Assembly: GCA_963921935.1 (NCBI GenBank)
Contig: OY998175.1
Location: 224,270,517 to 224,334,516 of the forward strand
Reading direction: 5' to 3'
DNA: 64,000 nucleotides
Source: Galeruca laticollis
Lineage: Eukaryota; Arthropoda; Insecta; Coleoptera; Chrysomelidae
Within the stretch, counting starts at the first letter, position 1. Each line of letters begins with the position of its first letter. Below, in pieces: positions 20,888 through 32,942 of this stretch. The translations under genes were made by a program, and so were the position numbers. The notes beneath the pieces were generated by a model that saw nothing but the letters and a program-made list of their open reading frames with translations, did no database searches and had not been told where the DNA came from.

Positions 20888-21617
20888 ACAAGATCATTCT
20901 CCTGATCTTCTCTGATCCTGGTGGGTGACCATTCCTCGTTGACTACAGTAGTTCTTGAAACTGCAGCTTCCCCAGATTTCGAGTTGTTGCATTAAGAATA
21001 GTCTACAGGGCATGACCGTCTAGGCAAAGAGTTGGCTTTTCGGTTATTCGCATCAGCTGGATGTTCACCCCTGCCTGATTTCCCCTGTGACTGGAGTTCT
21101 GGTGTTACAGGAATCTTGGGGCGCTTAGACAAACTGCGTACGTGCTCTAGCTCGCCACACTTCCGGCATTTGATCTTCTTCGGCATCTTGTCTGTCATAC
21201 CTTCCAACAAGTTGACGATATGGTCAAGTTTGTCATCGTCATCTTCTTCCTGCATGGTCCTACCTTTGTTGTACCGCGAGCTTTTCTTGGCTGCTTTGCA
21301 TTTAAGAGGTTCTTGGTTTGCAGGAGTCGTAGGACAATTACACGAACTGCGTGCATGCTCTAGCTCGCCACAATTACAGCACCTGATTTTCTCCGGTTTC
21401 TTGTCTACCATACCTTTCAACAAATTGACGATCTGGTCAAGTCTGTCATCGTCACCTTCTTCCTGTATGGTCCTACCTTTGTTGTATCCGAAAGCCATCG
21501 TGGCTGCTTCATATTCAAGAGCAGCTGTCAATGCGTCGACTAATATTTTCGGATGGGCTAAACGAAGCGTCCTCTGCATATCGAGGTCACGTAAGCCATC
21601 AATAAAGGTGTATTGAA
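20888..21617 (-). pseudogene. gag knuckle module fused to RNase H stub (copy 2)
   Basis: The 195-codon frame at 20992-21579 begins MQRTLRLAHPKILVDALTAA (capsid tail). It then has two copies of a 75-residue module: YNKGRT, an acidic run, a QIVNLLKGM-like helix, and a knuckle. Knuckle 1 (CCNCGELEHARSSC) is intact CX2CX4HX4C; knuckle 2 (KCRKCGELEHVRSLS) has Ser for the last Cys. The end, NRKANSLPRRSCP, is the tail of RNase H, as in copy 1. The frame stops at 20992, and integrase N-terminal sequence continues to 20888. Confidence 0.83.
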
Positions 21618-22160
21618 GTGGTTCAGGGAATCCGCTGTCACCAGTGTAATAACTAGTGGTCAGTTGGGGTTTACAGCCCTCCGTTACCAGTGTAGGACAA
21701 CCTTTGAATTCCTATTGCCTTGAATTTTTGCAGCTTGCTGTCACCAGTGCCTTACGGCCCAATTTAGAGCCAGGAATCCCCCTGTGGGTAACCTCGGTGG
21801 AGGTGGTTTCTTGGCACGAGCGGGCAATGTCTCCGTGGGGCCTCTTGGGCTTATACAATGTGCCAAGCCTGAGTTCTAAGGCAGGTCGCGTCAACCCGTT
21901 CAACCTTGCTGGTCCGAGGGTAGGGGTTGTTGATAAAGGAAACAGGCTAGGCGGATAAATATGTACATATATATTACAAACAGAATTAATTGAATCCAAT
22001 AATACAGCCTTGCTCTAAAAAAAAATAAAAGTTACTCGGGGGAGAATGTCCCGGTATGATACACTAGAAATTAAGTGGGTAAAAACGTCTTTCATAATCT
22101 GGAAGTAGTTTCTCGTTATTATGGCAACAGTAAAAGATGTCTTGCATATGACTATCCCTG
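21618..22160. other. GC-richer insertion in gag of copy 2
   Basis: This block replaces about 345 bp present in copy 1 (1752-2096). It is clearly GC-richer than its surroundings and includes two CACCAGTGTA-like phrases and an A-rich stretch near 22017-22030. It may be the 3' end of a non-LTR element or a SINE; I do not recognise it. Confidence 0.5.
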
Positions 22161-22700
22161 TATATGAAATGAGAAAGCCTTGACTCGGACAAAACTCCTA
22201 ATATCTTCTGTCTTGGGTTGTGTTGCTGGCTTACATATCTCGATCTTCTTTTGTTCTGCTGGCGTGTCTTTTGTTCTTAAATCTGTTATCTTACTCTCTA
22301 GCTCCTCGATTTTTTCGTCCATAGTTGTCATTTTATTCTCCATATCCGGTTTAAGAGACGAAATTTTATTTTCCACGTCAGCGGCAATGTAATTTTTCAT
22401 TATTAAGATATCAGCAGAAAGTTTGTATCGTTCTTCGTAGCACAAATCTTCTCGTCCATATTATCAGAGATGTCGTTCTTCATAGCAGAAACCTTCTCGT
22501 CCATGGCAGAAATTGACGAGATTAAGGTGGAAGCCTCGTCATTGAATAAATATAATTCTGGATCAAAGCCGTCGTTTTCAGTGCCACTTTAAGTCTTTCT
22601 ACTGATTCACTTTCCTTACCGGACGTTTCCAACCCACGATCTTCCAATTCTGCTCTTAATTCCGTCACTTTCAGATCACATAGTCTCTTGGCCATTTTAA
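22152..22700 (-). pseudogene. gypsy gag coiled coil (copy 2)
   Basis: The minus frame 22152-22445 contains AADVENKISSLKPDMENKMT and MDEKIEELESKITDLRTKDT, matching copy 1. Upstream sequence to 22697 corresponds to the gag start in another frame. One or more frameshifts near 22440 break it. Confidence 0.75.
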
Positions 22701-22721
22701 CGTTGCAATTTATTTATATTA

Positions 22722-22738
22722 CCCCACACCTGACACCA
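22722..22738 (-). promoter_or_regulatory. primer-binding site, tRNA-Leu type (copy 2)
   Basis: Minus strand TGGTGTCAGGTGTGGGG, one base from the 5' LTR. It differs from copy 1 at two or three bases. Confidence 0.72.
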
Positions 22739-22739
22739 A

Positions 22740-23201
22740 TGTAATGTTTTTCCTATTTATTCAAACGCTTTTATTACGGGCGGTATAAATTTTAAACACA
22801 CGGTAGGTTCTCTTACTTAGTTTATTTATTCACTTCACTATTCACTAAATATATACACAGTATATTCAATTAAATTAATTTATATCATCACTTAATTTAT
22901 ATTCACTTATTTACTGTCCTTCTCACAATGTCAAATTATAAACTAAACTAACTCTTCCTGGTCGGTCCCTTATATATTAGTGCTTTTTTCACTAGATAAT
23001 TCTAGATTGCGGCCTACACAAAACCAATTGGCTTTCTGGCATTTTCTAGATAAAATTGGTCACAAAAACAATGTCTAGATAAGTTAATCACCATCGTAAA
23101 AAATTCTAAGAAATCCCTGCGCGTCCGCCATAATTTTAACTTTCATACCTGGCTTAGACAGAGTCGCATTTAGGGACTATACCAGTGTGCTGTTTCGTAA
23201 C
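22740..23201 (-). repeat. 5' LTR of gypsy copy 2
   Basis: Starts TGTAATG and ends GCTGTTTCGTAAC; the final A seen in other copies is missing. About 462 bp. It shares blocks such as ACTCTTCCTGGTCGGTCCCT with the LTRs at 18264 and 47546. Confidence 0.87.
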
Positions 23202-24999
23202 TCATATTCTTTTTTTTGTTTTGTACTGATGTCTTTTGTATAATAAACGTTGTTCTTTCGGTTTTTGCATTCCAAATGTTACCAGTTTTGAATCCTGCTA
23301 TGGATATTGATGCATTGCTCCTGTGGTTTTTTTCATTTCCCGTTCAACTTGCTTTATAAGACTCGTCCAAATTTTTGCCAAACAAAAAATCATTGATTGG
23401 GCAATTTTCCGTACTCTCTCTAATCTCTGATTTTAGGTTTTACTGCATATCTACGGTGTTTTGATATATAATTTAGGAAGTTACATAATATTTGGCCCGA
23501 ATCCACAAGCTGAGTCAGCATTTCTGAAAAGAGCATGAAATGTTCCCGTCGAGCATTTATGGAAAGGTTGGTCTTCAGGCATAAAAATTCCTTCTAAGAA
23601 AGGTCACCGGTTGTTGAAAATAAAGATCTAGACTGAACAATATTTGAATATATGGAATATATGTATATCGATAATACTAATTTTGCACGGGTGTAATTTA
23701 TAAAAAAAATTAAAATGTGAAGTAACTTTCCATCACACAATACGTATAAAGAAAGCGACTTTATTTTATACTATGTAAAAATGTATTAGCCCATTGAATA
23801 AAATGAACATCTTGATGAGTAGCTCATAAACATCAACTAAATACCAAAACAAACAGCGTCAGCACGTGTTTTTATCAAATATGTGTGAAGTTATTTCCTC
23901 ATGCATGAAAATGCGTTCATTTTAAACCGAATTAAACATATTTGAATGCAAGTACAGCTATGCAAATTATGGGCTTTACACTATATGCGTGTAACATTAA
24001 CATATGAATGAGATGCTGTGCTCTGTGAATATCATCTTGTCAGGGAAGTATTATTATGAGTAAAAGTGGATGTTTCACGCTAGTTTTCAATGTTTCTGTA
24101 TCCACGAAACATGTAAATTCATTGTTCTTCTTTAAAATTGCTTTTAATTCATATTAACACATAACCAAACAATGATTTATCGTGTTGTTTTACTTAATGA
24201 TCTCGAAAAATCCCAGGTGTTTTAGTTTCAAGTTGTTGCTCTTTCTCTAAAATTTCATATGAAATGTCTCTTACGAATTTGAGATGTTTTGAATCTAGTT
24301 TTAACTGTGGATGTCGATTTGTGGTTATTTGAAATTTGGAAGCTAAACGTAATTTTGGTAATAAGAAAGGGTTCCAATTCGTATTTTCATATAAAGAATT
24401 CCCCCAGTTACTTTCAAATTTTTTAACGATTTACTTGGAAAATAATAAAACACGTGGTCTAATTTATTTTATTTTATAAACACAATAATATAATAATTAA
24501 AAAACGTTTTTGGGTACAAATTAGACCCAAATTCAAAGTTTAAAGCCATACTGTTATTTGTTTTTATAAAAGCCTATTACAGGGAAAACTGGGTGGGTAA
24601 AAAATCTATTTTTTGGTTACGAATTAGTCCTAAATTTAAAGTTTAAATGTATGCTATTAAAATTTGATTTTGTAAAGGTGGGGTGCTATACGAGCTCAAA
24701 CTATCACCCCCACATTAAATAACGGGTTTTCAGAAAAACTGAGGAGGTACAAATTCTAATTTTTGGGGGTACAAATCCAAATTTTTGCGTTAAAAATTAG
24801 TCCTAAGTTATACATCAATTTATTTTTAATTTGAAATAGGGGGGTGCTAGCAATAATAACATGACAAAGACTACACAATCAATGGGACATTATACGGCAA
24901 TGTGTGTAAGAGTCAGTGATTGGATTGAATATAACGATCTCGAAGAAAGGAAAAACTGGTTAAGGAAACATTTAAAATAATACCAGAATCGAATTTAGT
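23202..24999. other. no gene; degenerate repeats near 24500-24850
   Basis: No supported coding sequence. From about 24500 phrases like TACAAATTAGACCCAAATT and ACGAATTAGTCCTAAATTTA recur, a degenerate relative of the tandem repeat that follows. Confidence 0.5.
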
Positions 25000-25448
25000 A
25001 TGGGCTTTCTGTTCCATTTATCGCAATTGGGGTTGTTTGAGGGGGTTGATGTTAATTTTTTTGTGGTACAAATTAGTACAAATTTAATGAAGTCGACTTT
25101 TATATTTCGTTTTTCAGGAAATTTTGAAAAGTTTTGGGATAATGGGCTTGCTATTCAATTTATAAAAGCAGGGGTTGTTTAAGTGGGTTGACTTCAATAT
25201 TTTTAAATTTTCTTCGTGGTACAAATTAGTACAAATTCAGTACTAATAGAATCGACTTCAATATTACGTTTTTCAAGAAATATTGAAAATATTGGAGAAG
25301 TATGGGCTTGCTATTCAATTTATAAAAGCAGGGGTTGTTTAAGTGGGTTGACTCTAATATTTTGAAATTTTCTTCGTGGTACAAATTAGTACAAATTTCA
25401 AGGAATATTGGAAAGATCGGAGAAGTATGGGCTTGCTATTCAATTTAT
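25000..25448. repeat. tandem repeat of about 160 bp, 3-4 units
   Basis: GGGCTTGCTATTCAATTTAT recurs at 25144, 25304 and 25429, with a variant at 25002. Spacings are 142, 160 and 125; the last unit lacks about 36 bp. Each unit contains CTTCGTGGTACAAATTAGTA. Confidence 0.85.
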
Positions 25449-25450
25449 AA

Positions 25451-26905
25451 AATATAATTAATAATCCCATTTCAATAGAAGAGTTTTCTGAAGCATTGCA
25501 ATTCATGAAAGACACCTCACCGGGACCGGACGATATCCCGACTGTATTTTCAAAGAATCTTCCATATTCTGCAAAACAACACTTGCTAGAAATATTTAAC
25601 TTGATCTGGAATCAACATAAGTTTCCAGATGTCTGGAGACGAGCTATAATAATACCCATCCTCAAACCACGAAAATCTTCTTTATCGCCTGAGTCTTATA
25701 GACCAATATCACTCACATGCAGTACATGTAAGCTCCTTGAAAAAATTATAAACCGCAGGCTATTATGTTGCCTAGAATCAAACAACCAATTATTTGCAGA
25801 ACAATCAGCCTTCCGGTCAAATAGATCTACATTAGATAACATTATAGATTTAGAAAGTCAAATAAATGAAGCTTTTGTTAACAAACAAAAATGTGTGGCG
25901 GTGTCTTTTGACGTCAGTAAGGCTTTTCATATTGCATGGCATCATCAAATTTTATTAAAACTGCAAAACTGGAACTATCAAGGCAATATTTTAGCTTTTG
26001 TCCAAAACTTTCTGAGAAATCGACTTTTCCAAGTAAGAAGTAATGGTACATTATCCAGCACCAAACAACAGGTGAATTGAACCCCACAAGGGTCAATATC
26101 GAGTCCCACACTATTTCTAATTGCGACTAACGACATACTCAAAATAATTCACAAACCGGTCCAAGCTAGGCTATTTGCCGACTACTTAATTATATTTTTG
26201 AAAGGAAAAAATTTAGACAGCGTAACCACCCTACTACAAAATCAAATAAAGGAGTTAGAGAAATGGACTAAAGCCAATGGCTTTAAATTTTCATCTGAAA
26301 AAACAGAATGCATAGTATTCTCCAAAAAAAATACACAATTACAGCCAAAACTCACTTTACACGACGAAATTCTTCAATGTAAAAAACAGATAATTTTCTT
26401 GGGATTAATTTTCGATCAAAAATAAAATTGAAAAGCTCACATTAAACAACTTGTTTTATCATGTCAGTCAGGTTTGAATCTTCTAAAGTGTCTAGCCAAC
26501 AAACACTGGGGAACGGATGGAAAAACACTGATGATGGTATATCGAGCATTAGTTAGGTCAAAAATAGACTATGGTTGCATTGCATACGCTTCAGCAAAAC
26601 AGTCAATCTTGAGGCCCCTTGATGTTATCCATAATCAGGCACTAAGAATAATACTAGGAGCATTTCGCAGCACTCCCGTAAATAGTTCAAATTGCGAAGC
26701 AGGCGGAGCAAGTCTAAGTGATAGAAGGCAGACTCTGAGCCTATCATACGCAGCAAAAATATCCAGCAACACCCAACACCGAACGTATAAGAATACCATA
26801 TCAGACAGATATCCTTCCTGCTTCCAAAGTAAATACTGGAACCCTCCTTTCTATGAAAGAATTCGCAGATATTTTAAAACCACAACTATGTTTCGTTCCC
26901 ATTAA
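25451..26905 (+). pseudogene. I-clade reverse transcriptase
   Basis: Opens in frame with NNPISIEEFSEALQFMKDTS, then SPGPDDIPTVF, ESYRPISLTCSTCKLLEKII, SAFRSNRSTLDNIIDLE and VSFDVSKAFHIAW, the standard RT blocks 0-3. A stop interrupts block B (NSTPQGSISSP-like, at 26078-26080). The catalytic YADD box is FADY here, so the enzyme is dead. Further stops occur near 26423. The segment to 26905 is the thumb and connection (LVRSKIDYGCIAYASAKQSI). Confidence 0.85.
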
Positions 26906-26995
26906 CCTTTCCAAATAGAGTCTCTCAAACCGACATTCACCCTTGTGCACGTGTCCCTCCTAAAATCAATACTAACTTAACCGATCTCAATAAAC

Positions 26996-27862
26996 ATGAC
27001 AATAATATTCATACTATACATCAAAAATTTAAAGAAATCACAAGCAAATATCATTGGTACAATAGAGATATATACAGATGCATCTAAAAAAGGGGAGAAT
27101 GTTGGAGCAGCCATTGTAACAAATACTGACTCTGAAATATTCAAACTACCAGGCACATACACTATCCTTTCTGGAGAACTATATGCGATATACAAAGCAG
27201 TAGAACATGCCAAACATCAGCAAGATAAAAACTTTATCATTTTGACAGACTCATTGAACTCACTAAAATTATTAGGAAGAATTCACGAAAGACATCCAAT
27301 AGTTAATTTAATAAGAAAAGAGTTAGAACAATTTTACAACCATAACCAAGACATCAGATTCATTTGGATTCCATCGCATGTGGGAATCAAAGGCAATGAG
27401 GAAGCAGACGAGAAAGCACAAGCGGCAACTTATCAAAACTGTCTAAATTGTAACCTATCGACATCAACTGATTTGAAATCACACTTCAAGGACAAAATCA
27501 TCAAACGCTGGAACACTTCTTGGCAAGAATCCGAGTCTAAATTAAAACACTTAAAACCTAACTTCGGACCTTGGCATATACCAACAGAAAACAGAAGGAA
27601 CCAGGTAATCATCACCCGACTACGTCTAAAACACACCAGATACACGCATGAATACTTAATAACAAGGGAGGATCCTCCGTTTTGCAATTTCTGTGATGAA
27701 GATATCAGTGTACATCACCTACTAATCGATTGCCCTATGTACGATCTACCACGAAAGACCTACAAGATCCCACGAAATATTAAGGAAATCTTAGAAAATG
27801 CCTCACACCCATCAAGTGTTATAGCTTTTCTGATAAGTGCAAATATGTTACATAAGATATAA
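26996..27862 (+). pseudogene. I-clade RNase H and C-terminal zinc region
   Basis: The 288-codon frame has all RNase H active residues: Asp in EIYTDASKKGE, Glu in LSGELYAIYKA, Asp in FIILTDSLNSL, and Asp in GNEEADEKAQA. RNase H removes the RNA strand after reverse transcription. The C-terminus has a CCHC-like finger, PPFCNFCDEDISVHHLLIDC, typical of the end of I/Jockey ORF2. It is separated from the RT by a break near 26906, so it belongs to a dead ORF2 although the frame is open. It ends 225 bp before the element tail. Confidence 0.87.
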
Positions 27863-28087
27863 CCATTCTAGCGTCACACACTTTACCTAAACTAAACGTT
27901 ATTACTGCACTGAGACACCTGTTTTCTATTAATTATGAATTAGGTACCATATACCGCTAATGTATTTTTATATTTTCATTTGTTTCAATATCTACCAAGT
28001 AACTATTAATTTATCTTGTAATAAGAAATGTGTACTATGTGAACCGCTAATGATCTTGTGGGTCGATGCGGATCAATAAATAAAAAA

Positions 28088-29039
28088 CAAGTTTGCTATT
28101 GATTTTTTCTACTAACGGCTAATTCAAAACTGCTGCTTCAAATCTTCAGGATGGTGTTTCGGCTCGGAACAAAGTATAAAGCATGTATCGTCAATGGCTT
28201 CTTCATGTTGTCGGTAAGAGACGATACTTCCAATAGATGGACACAGTTTTTTTTTCATATTGATGGGAGTTTGTACAAAGCACAAGGAGAGGATCGTGTG
28301 GAACAATTATTGTATTTTTATATGGTGAAGGAATAATGTGATTGGTTAGAAAATCATTATCTATTAGAATGGGTATAAGGATAACAATTAACAATTTTAT
28401 TATTCTAGAATCTTGAACTTTTACTTAAACTACGGCAAATTGGTAATAAATGTATGGATTTTTATATTTGACGATTTTCGATTCACCATATATTATTGTA
28501 ACGCGATTGATTAATTTAGAAAAATGGTTCAGGAAAATAATGGAGGTATGTAGACTAATATAATTGAATTTTTTAAGTTATCTATGAAATGTATCAAATT
28601 GTGCGAACGCTAATATAGAAATACCTGGACTACGTCTTGAGACTTGAGTAATAATTGATTTTTTCATAAACTAATGATTGTCTTGATGTAGTGATCAATG
28701 AGATGAGTATTGAGGGAAGACTGTAGTGTTAACTCATGCGAAATCAAATTTTGGTTTTGAATCAATTGCTTTATTCCAAAATCATATTTCATTTCGCCAT
28801 CATGATCTAATGTTCCGAAAAATGATTTACTTATAGCTCCAATACCATTAAACAATTATCTTCTGCTCATGATACTGATTTCAATATCCTCATATAGGAG
28901 GTTATTCAATTTCATTTGGTATATATATATATAATATAATAAGTGGTTGGATAAATCAAGCATCTCCGAATAGTAGATCTGGGTATCTTGGTCTTACGCT
29001 ACCACGAAAATAATATAATCAAATAGTAGTTGAATACAA
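28088..29039. other. no supported gene
   Basis: Short frames at 28124-28336 on both strands (for example MVFRLGTKYKACIVNGFFML) resemble nothing I know. A short TA run lies at 28920-28940. Confidence 0.45.
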
Positions 29040-29051
29040 AATATAAAGAAA

Positions 29052-29645
29052 ATGGTTAGTGATGATTATTCTACAGAAGATTAAAAGAAAAGAGAAATGG
29101 ATGGATGGTTTATTTGAAGTTAGCAAGAGGAGTAGCAGAACCACACCTAAAAGTAAAAAAGATGAAAAGTTAGATCAAATCATAGCATTAATGGAGGAAA
29201 TGTCTGCAGATCAAAAGGTTATGAAATGGGAACAACAACTAATTAAAAACAAGATCAAAGAAACCAAAGATCAACAGGCTCTGTTTAACGAGGAAATATT
29301 AAAGTTGACAGTTGAAAACGCAGTATTGAGAAAAGAAAACCAAGCAATTAAAAAAAAAATGCAGATATGAAAAAACAATGGAAATTATAGATAAAGAAAG
29401 AATAATGTGATGATAAATGGATTGAAACTTGATACTAATGAGCCGTCGGAATTGGTAGAAAATGTCAGAAACTTTTTGAGTCAACAACTGAAAATAAATA
29501 TCGAGTCTAAAGCAGTTAACAAGATAGGGGTGAAAATGTGTATAGTGGAATGTCAAAAAGAAGCTGAAAAAAGTATGGCGAATAAAGCTAAATTGAAGGA
29601 GAGGAAGAAGAAAGAGTTTTTATAAATATTGATATGACCAAGAAG
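29052..29645 (+). pseudogene. non-LTR ORF1, coiled coil plus RNA-binding domain
   Basis: The start MVSDDYSTED is followed by a stop. The frame 29059-29370 is a coiled coil (DEKLDQIIALMEEMSADQKV, VLRKENQAIKKKMQ). The frame from 29407 reads INGLKLDTNEPSELVENVRN and KAVNKIGVKMCIVECQ, the RRM-like domain of L1/L2-type ORF1 proteins. The protein would coat element RNA. Frameshifts lie near 29365 and 29620. Confidence 0.72.
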
Positions 29646-29889
29646 GAAAGAGGAAAACAAAAAGAGATAAGGATGTTTGAAAATTATAGAACCAAAAGGG
29701 AAAAGACGTAAAATGGGATACAATAAGGTAACAGTAAAAAAGCAAGAATGGAGGTGGGATAAAGAAACAAATAGAATAAAAATACTGGAAAAATACATTC
29801 AAAAAACTAAATAAGAAACAGATATTCATGGTAACAGAGAAAAAGACACGGCAACGGAATTTGATAAGAATAAAGTAAAATTAGCAACG

Positions 29890-32768
29890 GAAATATAGAG
29901 AATTGGAACATGGAATGTTAGAAGTATTTTAGGAAAAGGGAAAGAATTAGAAGAAGAGTTTGAAAATACAAACTAGAGAATACTAACTATAACAGAGACA
30001 AAAAAAGGACAGGAGATAGTGGAAATGGATAATGGTCATATACTCATATATAGTGGTTTGAAAATGAGCAAAGAGCGGCAGCAGGAGTTGCATGCATAAT
30101 ACATAGAAACAAAGAAGAACAAATAAGTGGATGGATGGGATGGTCGGAAATATTACTAGTGATGGAAACGAAAAATAAAAATATGAACACAAAAAGTATA
30201 ATATTTGTATATGGACCAAATGAAGACGATACAGTAGGAAATAAGGATAGGTTTTGGGAAGATCTGACTATGGCTACAGAAAATGCAAAAGGAAATATAA
30301 TTATACTTGGTGATTTGAATGGCAGAGTGGGAACAGAAGATGACATTTACAGAACAGTAATCGGAAAACATTGTGAAGCATTTAGGAATAATAATGGAGA
30401 ACGGCAGTTGGATTTTTGCATATTACACAATTTTATTGTAACTAATACATTTTTCCAACAAAAAGACATACATAAATATACAAGTGTGATGGAAAGCTGA
30501 AATGAAAGGTCAATAATCAATTACATATTAATGGAAAAGAGAAATAGAGATGAAGTATTGGATACCAAAGTTAGAAGAGGACCAGAAATAGGAAGTGACC
30601 ACTATTAACTTGTAACAAAAATAACAGAACACGTAGAAATTACAAATCATAATAGACAAAAAGTAGAAAAAAGAATAGAATATGAATCGGTCAGATCATT
30701 CAAACTCCACAAAGATACGGCAGTGAAATACAAAATAGCATTTTCGGGAAAGTTCTTAAATAATTGAGATATAATGAAAAATGGTAATTTAGAAGAAATC
30801 TGGGATTATTTCAAAAAAACCGTATTGGAAACCGCTAAAGAAATATGTGGTTGTAGCAAGAAAATGATACGAAAAAACAAACAGCTTGATGGATGGACGA
30901 AAGAAGCGTGGAAAATATATATAAATAACAAAACAACGGATAACTATGAAGTGTACAAAGAGAAGGGGATAAAGGTAAAAGAGATGGTAGCAGTAGTTAA
31001 AAGAAATCAGTGGAAATAATTTGGCGAAAAAATGGAAAGCAATAGTAAATCAAATCAAAAACTGTTTCACAAAACATTTAAGTCATTAAGAAATGAAAAA
31101 ACACAAAAAATAACACGGATAAAGAATTAAAAAGGAGATATACTAAGAAATGGAAACGAAATAATTGATAGATGTAAAGAGTATTTTGAGGAATTACTAG
31201 GAGCAGACAAAAGAATTCGGGACATTAACAAAAAAAAATGCAATAATAGAAAATAAAAACATTGTAACTCTAAAAGAATTACAGGAAATAATAGATGAAC
31301 TGAAAAATGGAAAATCTCCAGGAATTGATCAATTAACAGAAAAAATGTACAATAATTTAGGGGAAATGGGAACAAAAATGTTATTGAAAATATACAACAT
31401 GGCGTGGAGTGAAGAACAGATTCCAGAAGATTGGAAGACAGCCTCAATACTTCCAATATATAAAAAGGGGGATCGACAAGACTGCAATAATTATAGAGGA
31501 ATAAATCTACTTAGTACAGTTATGAAAGTCTACGAGAAGATTATAGACAGTCAGATAAGTCCAAGGATCGAAAATACTCTCGAAGAATCGCAAAGTGGAT
31601 TTAGCAGAGGGCGAAGCATCCAAGACCACATATTCGCACTGAAGCAGATAATTGATAAGTGCTCACAACAAGAAAAAGAGGTATATATGAGCTTTATAGA
31701 CATGGAAAAAGCTTTTGACAAAGTACGAAGGGACAAGTTATGGAAAGTACTACAAGGAAGGGGAGTAAACTACAACATAATTGACATAATCAAAAACATT
31801 TACAAAAATAATAGAAATTGTGTCATATACAGGAATAAAACATTAGAACCATTTTCAACACAAGAAGGATTAAGGCGAGGAGGGGGACTAGTCCATTATT
31901 ATTTACAATTTTTTTTGATGAAATAAATAAAAAATCGTCAATCAAAATGGCAAAACTACACGTTGGATACAGACATTTAGGAAGAGTGGATATATCAGAA
32001 GCAGCTTTTGCAGATGATCCAATAATTATGGCAGGGGAAGAGAAGGATCTACAAAAGAATATGGAAATATGGAGCAAGGTATCGGAAGTATTTGGAATGA
32101 CAGTGAATCAGAGTAAAACCAAAGTTATCGTTATAGGACCGAAACAAAAACATCTAAATATAAAATTAGATGGAATAAAAAATGAGCAAGTTAGAAGATA
32201 TAAATACTTGGTAGTAGAAATAGAAGAAAATGGAACACAGGAAGTCGCAATTACCAATAGAGTACAAAAAACGATGAAACTTTCTCACACAATGAACTCG
32301 ACATTCATAAATAAAAAAGATATTTCCAAGAAAACGAAGTTAAATGTATTTAAAACAATTTACTGACCAATATCAACATTCGGATGTGAATCTTGGGTAT
32401 TAACAAAGAAAAAAAAGAGCCGAATACAAGCAGTTGTGATGAAGTGTCTTAGGCGAGTTAAAGGAGTGACAAAGAAAGACAAACTAAGAAATACGAAAAT
32501 AAGAGAAGACCTTGAAATAGAATCAACACTTAAATTTATTGAAAAGAGACAATTAAGCTGGTGGGGACATTTACAAAGAATGAACGATACAAGACCAGTT
32601 AAATATGTATGATAGTCAAAAATACAAAGAAGAACGAAAAAGGGAAGACCAAAACAAACATGGGATGGTGTTATGGTAGGCATAATGCGAGAAAAAGGAA
32701 AAACATGGACAGAGGCAAAAACAATGGCAAGAGATAAAAAACAATGGGCTAAACTGGAATATGAATAA
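29890..32768 (+). pseudogene. non-LTR ORF2, endonuclease and RT
   Basis: The endonuclease opens TWNVRSILGKGKELEEEF. Its core includes IIILGDLNGRVGTED and ERQLDFCILHNFIVTNTFF, with the expected Asp/Asn of the EEP family. RT blocks: GKSPGIDQLTEKMYNNLGEM, YRGINLLSTVMKVYEKII, YMSFIDMEKAFDKVRRDKLW, TQEGLRRGGGL, and AAFADDPIIMA (an FADD active site). The C-terminus SRIQAVVMKCLRRVKGVTKK runs to LEYE. Stops or shifts occur near 29975, 30498, 30767, 31018, 31927 and 32365. Full-length relatives are 900-1,000 residues, as here if joined. Confidence 0.85.
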
Positions 32769-32895
32769 AATTCTATCTGGACCAAAGCATTGATGAAAAA
32801 ATGGATATATGTCTTAAGCATAATGCGATGTAGTTGAAATAAGTATAATTGTAAAAGTATACCCTACACCATATACTATGGTAATTGGGTTTTTG

Positions 32896-32896
<1 letters not shown>

Positions 32897-32931
<35 letters not shown>
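32897..32931. repeat. (TA)n microsatellite
   Basis: TA run immediately before the PLE coding region. Confidence 0.93.
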
Positions 32932-32933
<2 letters not shown>

Positions 32934-32942
32934 AATATTAAC

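Larger units (their letters stand above)
18264..23201 (-). mobile_element. Ty3/gypsy retrotransposon, copy 2, with macro domain
   Basis: Minus-strand order: 5' LTR (22740-23201), tRNA-Leu type PBS, coiled-coil gag, an insertion, duplicated CCHC knuckles, RNase H stub, an insertion, integrase, macro domain, CCCH finger, polypurine tract, 3' LTR (18264-18670). Protease and RT are absent, as in copy 1. The 5-bp flanks (CGTAC on the left, TCATA on the right) do not match, so rearrangement at one end is likely. Frames are broken in several places. Confidence 0.88.
25449..28087 (+). mobile_element. 5'-truncated I-clade non-LTR retrotransposon
   Basis: Encodes the RT and RNase H parts of ORF2 and ends in a TAA-rich tail (CAATAAATAAAAAACAAG), as I elements do. 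TTGCTATTCAATTT before the element and TTGCTATTGATTTT after it may be a diverged target duplication. It landed in the tandem repeat at 25000-25448. Confidence 0.82.
29040..32830 (+). mobile_element. non-LTR retrotransposon with ORF1 and ORF2 (RTE/L2-like)
   Basis: An ORF1 with a coiled coil and RNA-binding domain is followed by an ORF2 with endonuclease and RT and without RNase H. ORF2 begins IGTWNVRSILGKGKELEEEF and ends with the SWWGHLQRMNDTRPV motif common in RTE, L2 and related clades. I cannot fix the clade. The ORFs are broken at several points. No clear target duplication was found. Confidence 0.83.

Noticed and set aside
21032..21616. 194-codon plus-strand ORF
   Set aside because: It is the antisense of the gag knuckle frame of gypsy copy 2.
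21656..21958. 100-codon plus-strand ORF in the GC-rich insert
   Set aside because: Composition explains the open frame; the peptide resembles no family and its opposite strand is open too.
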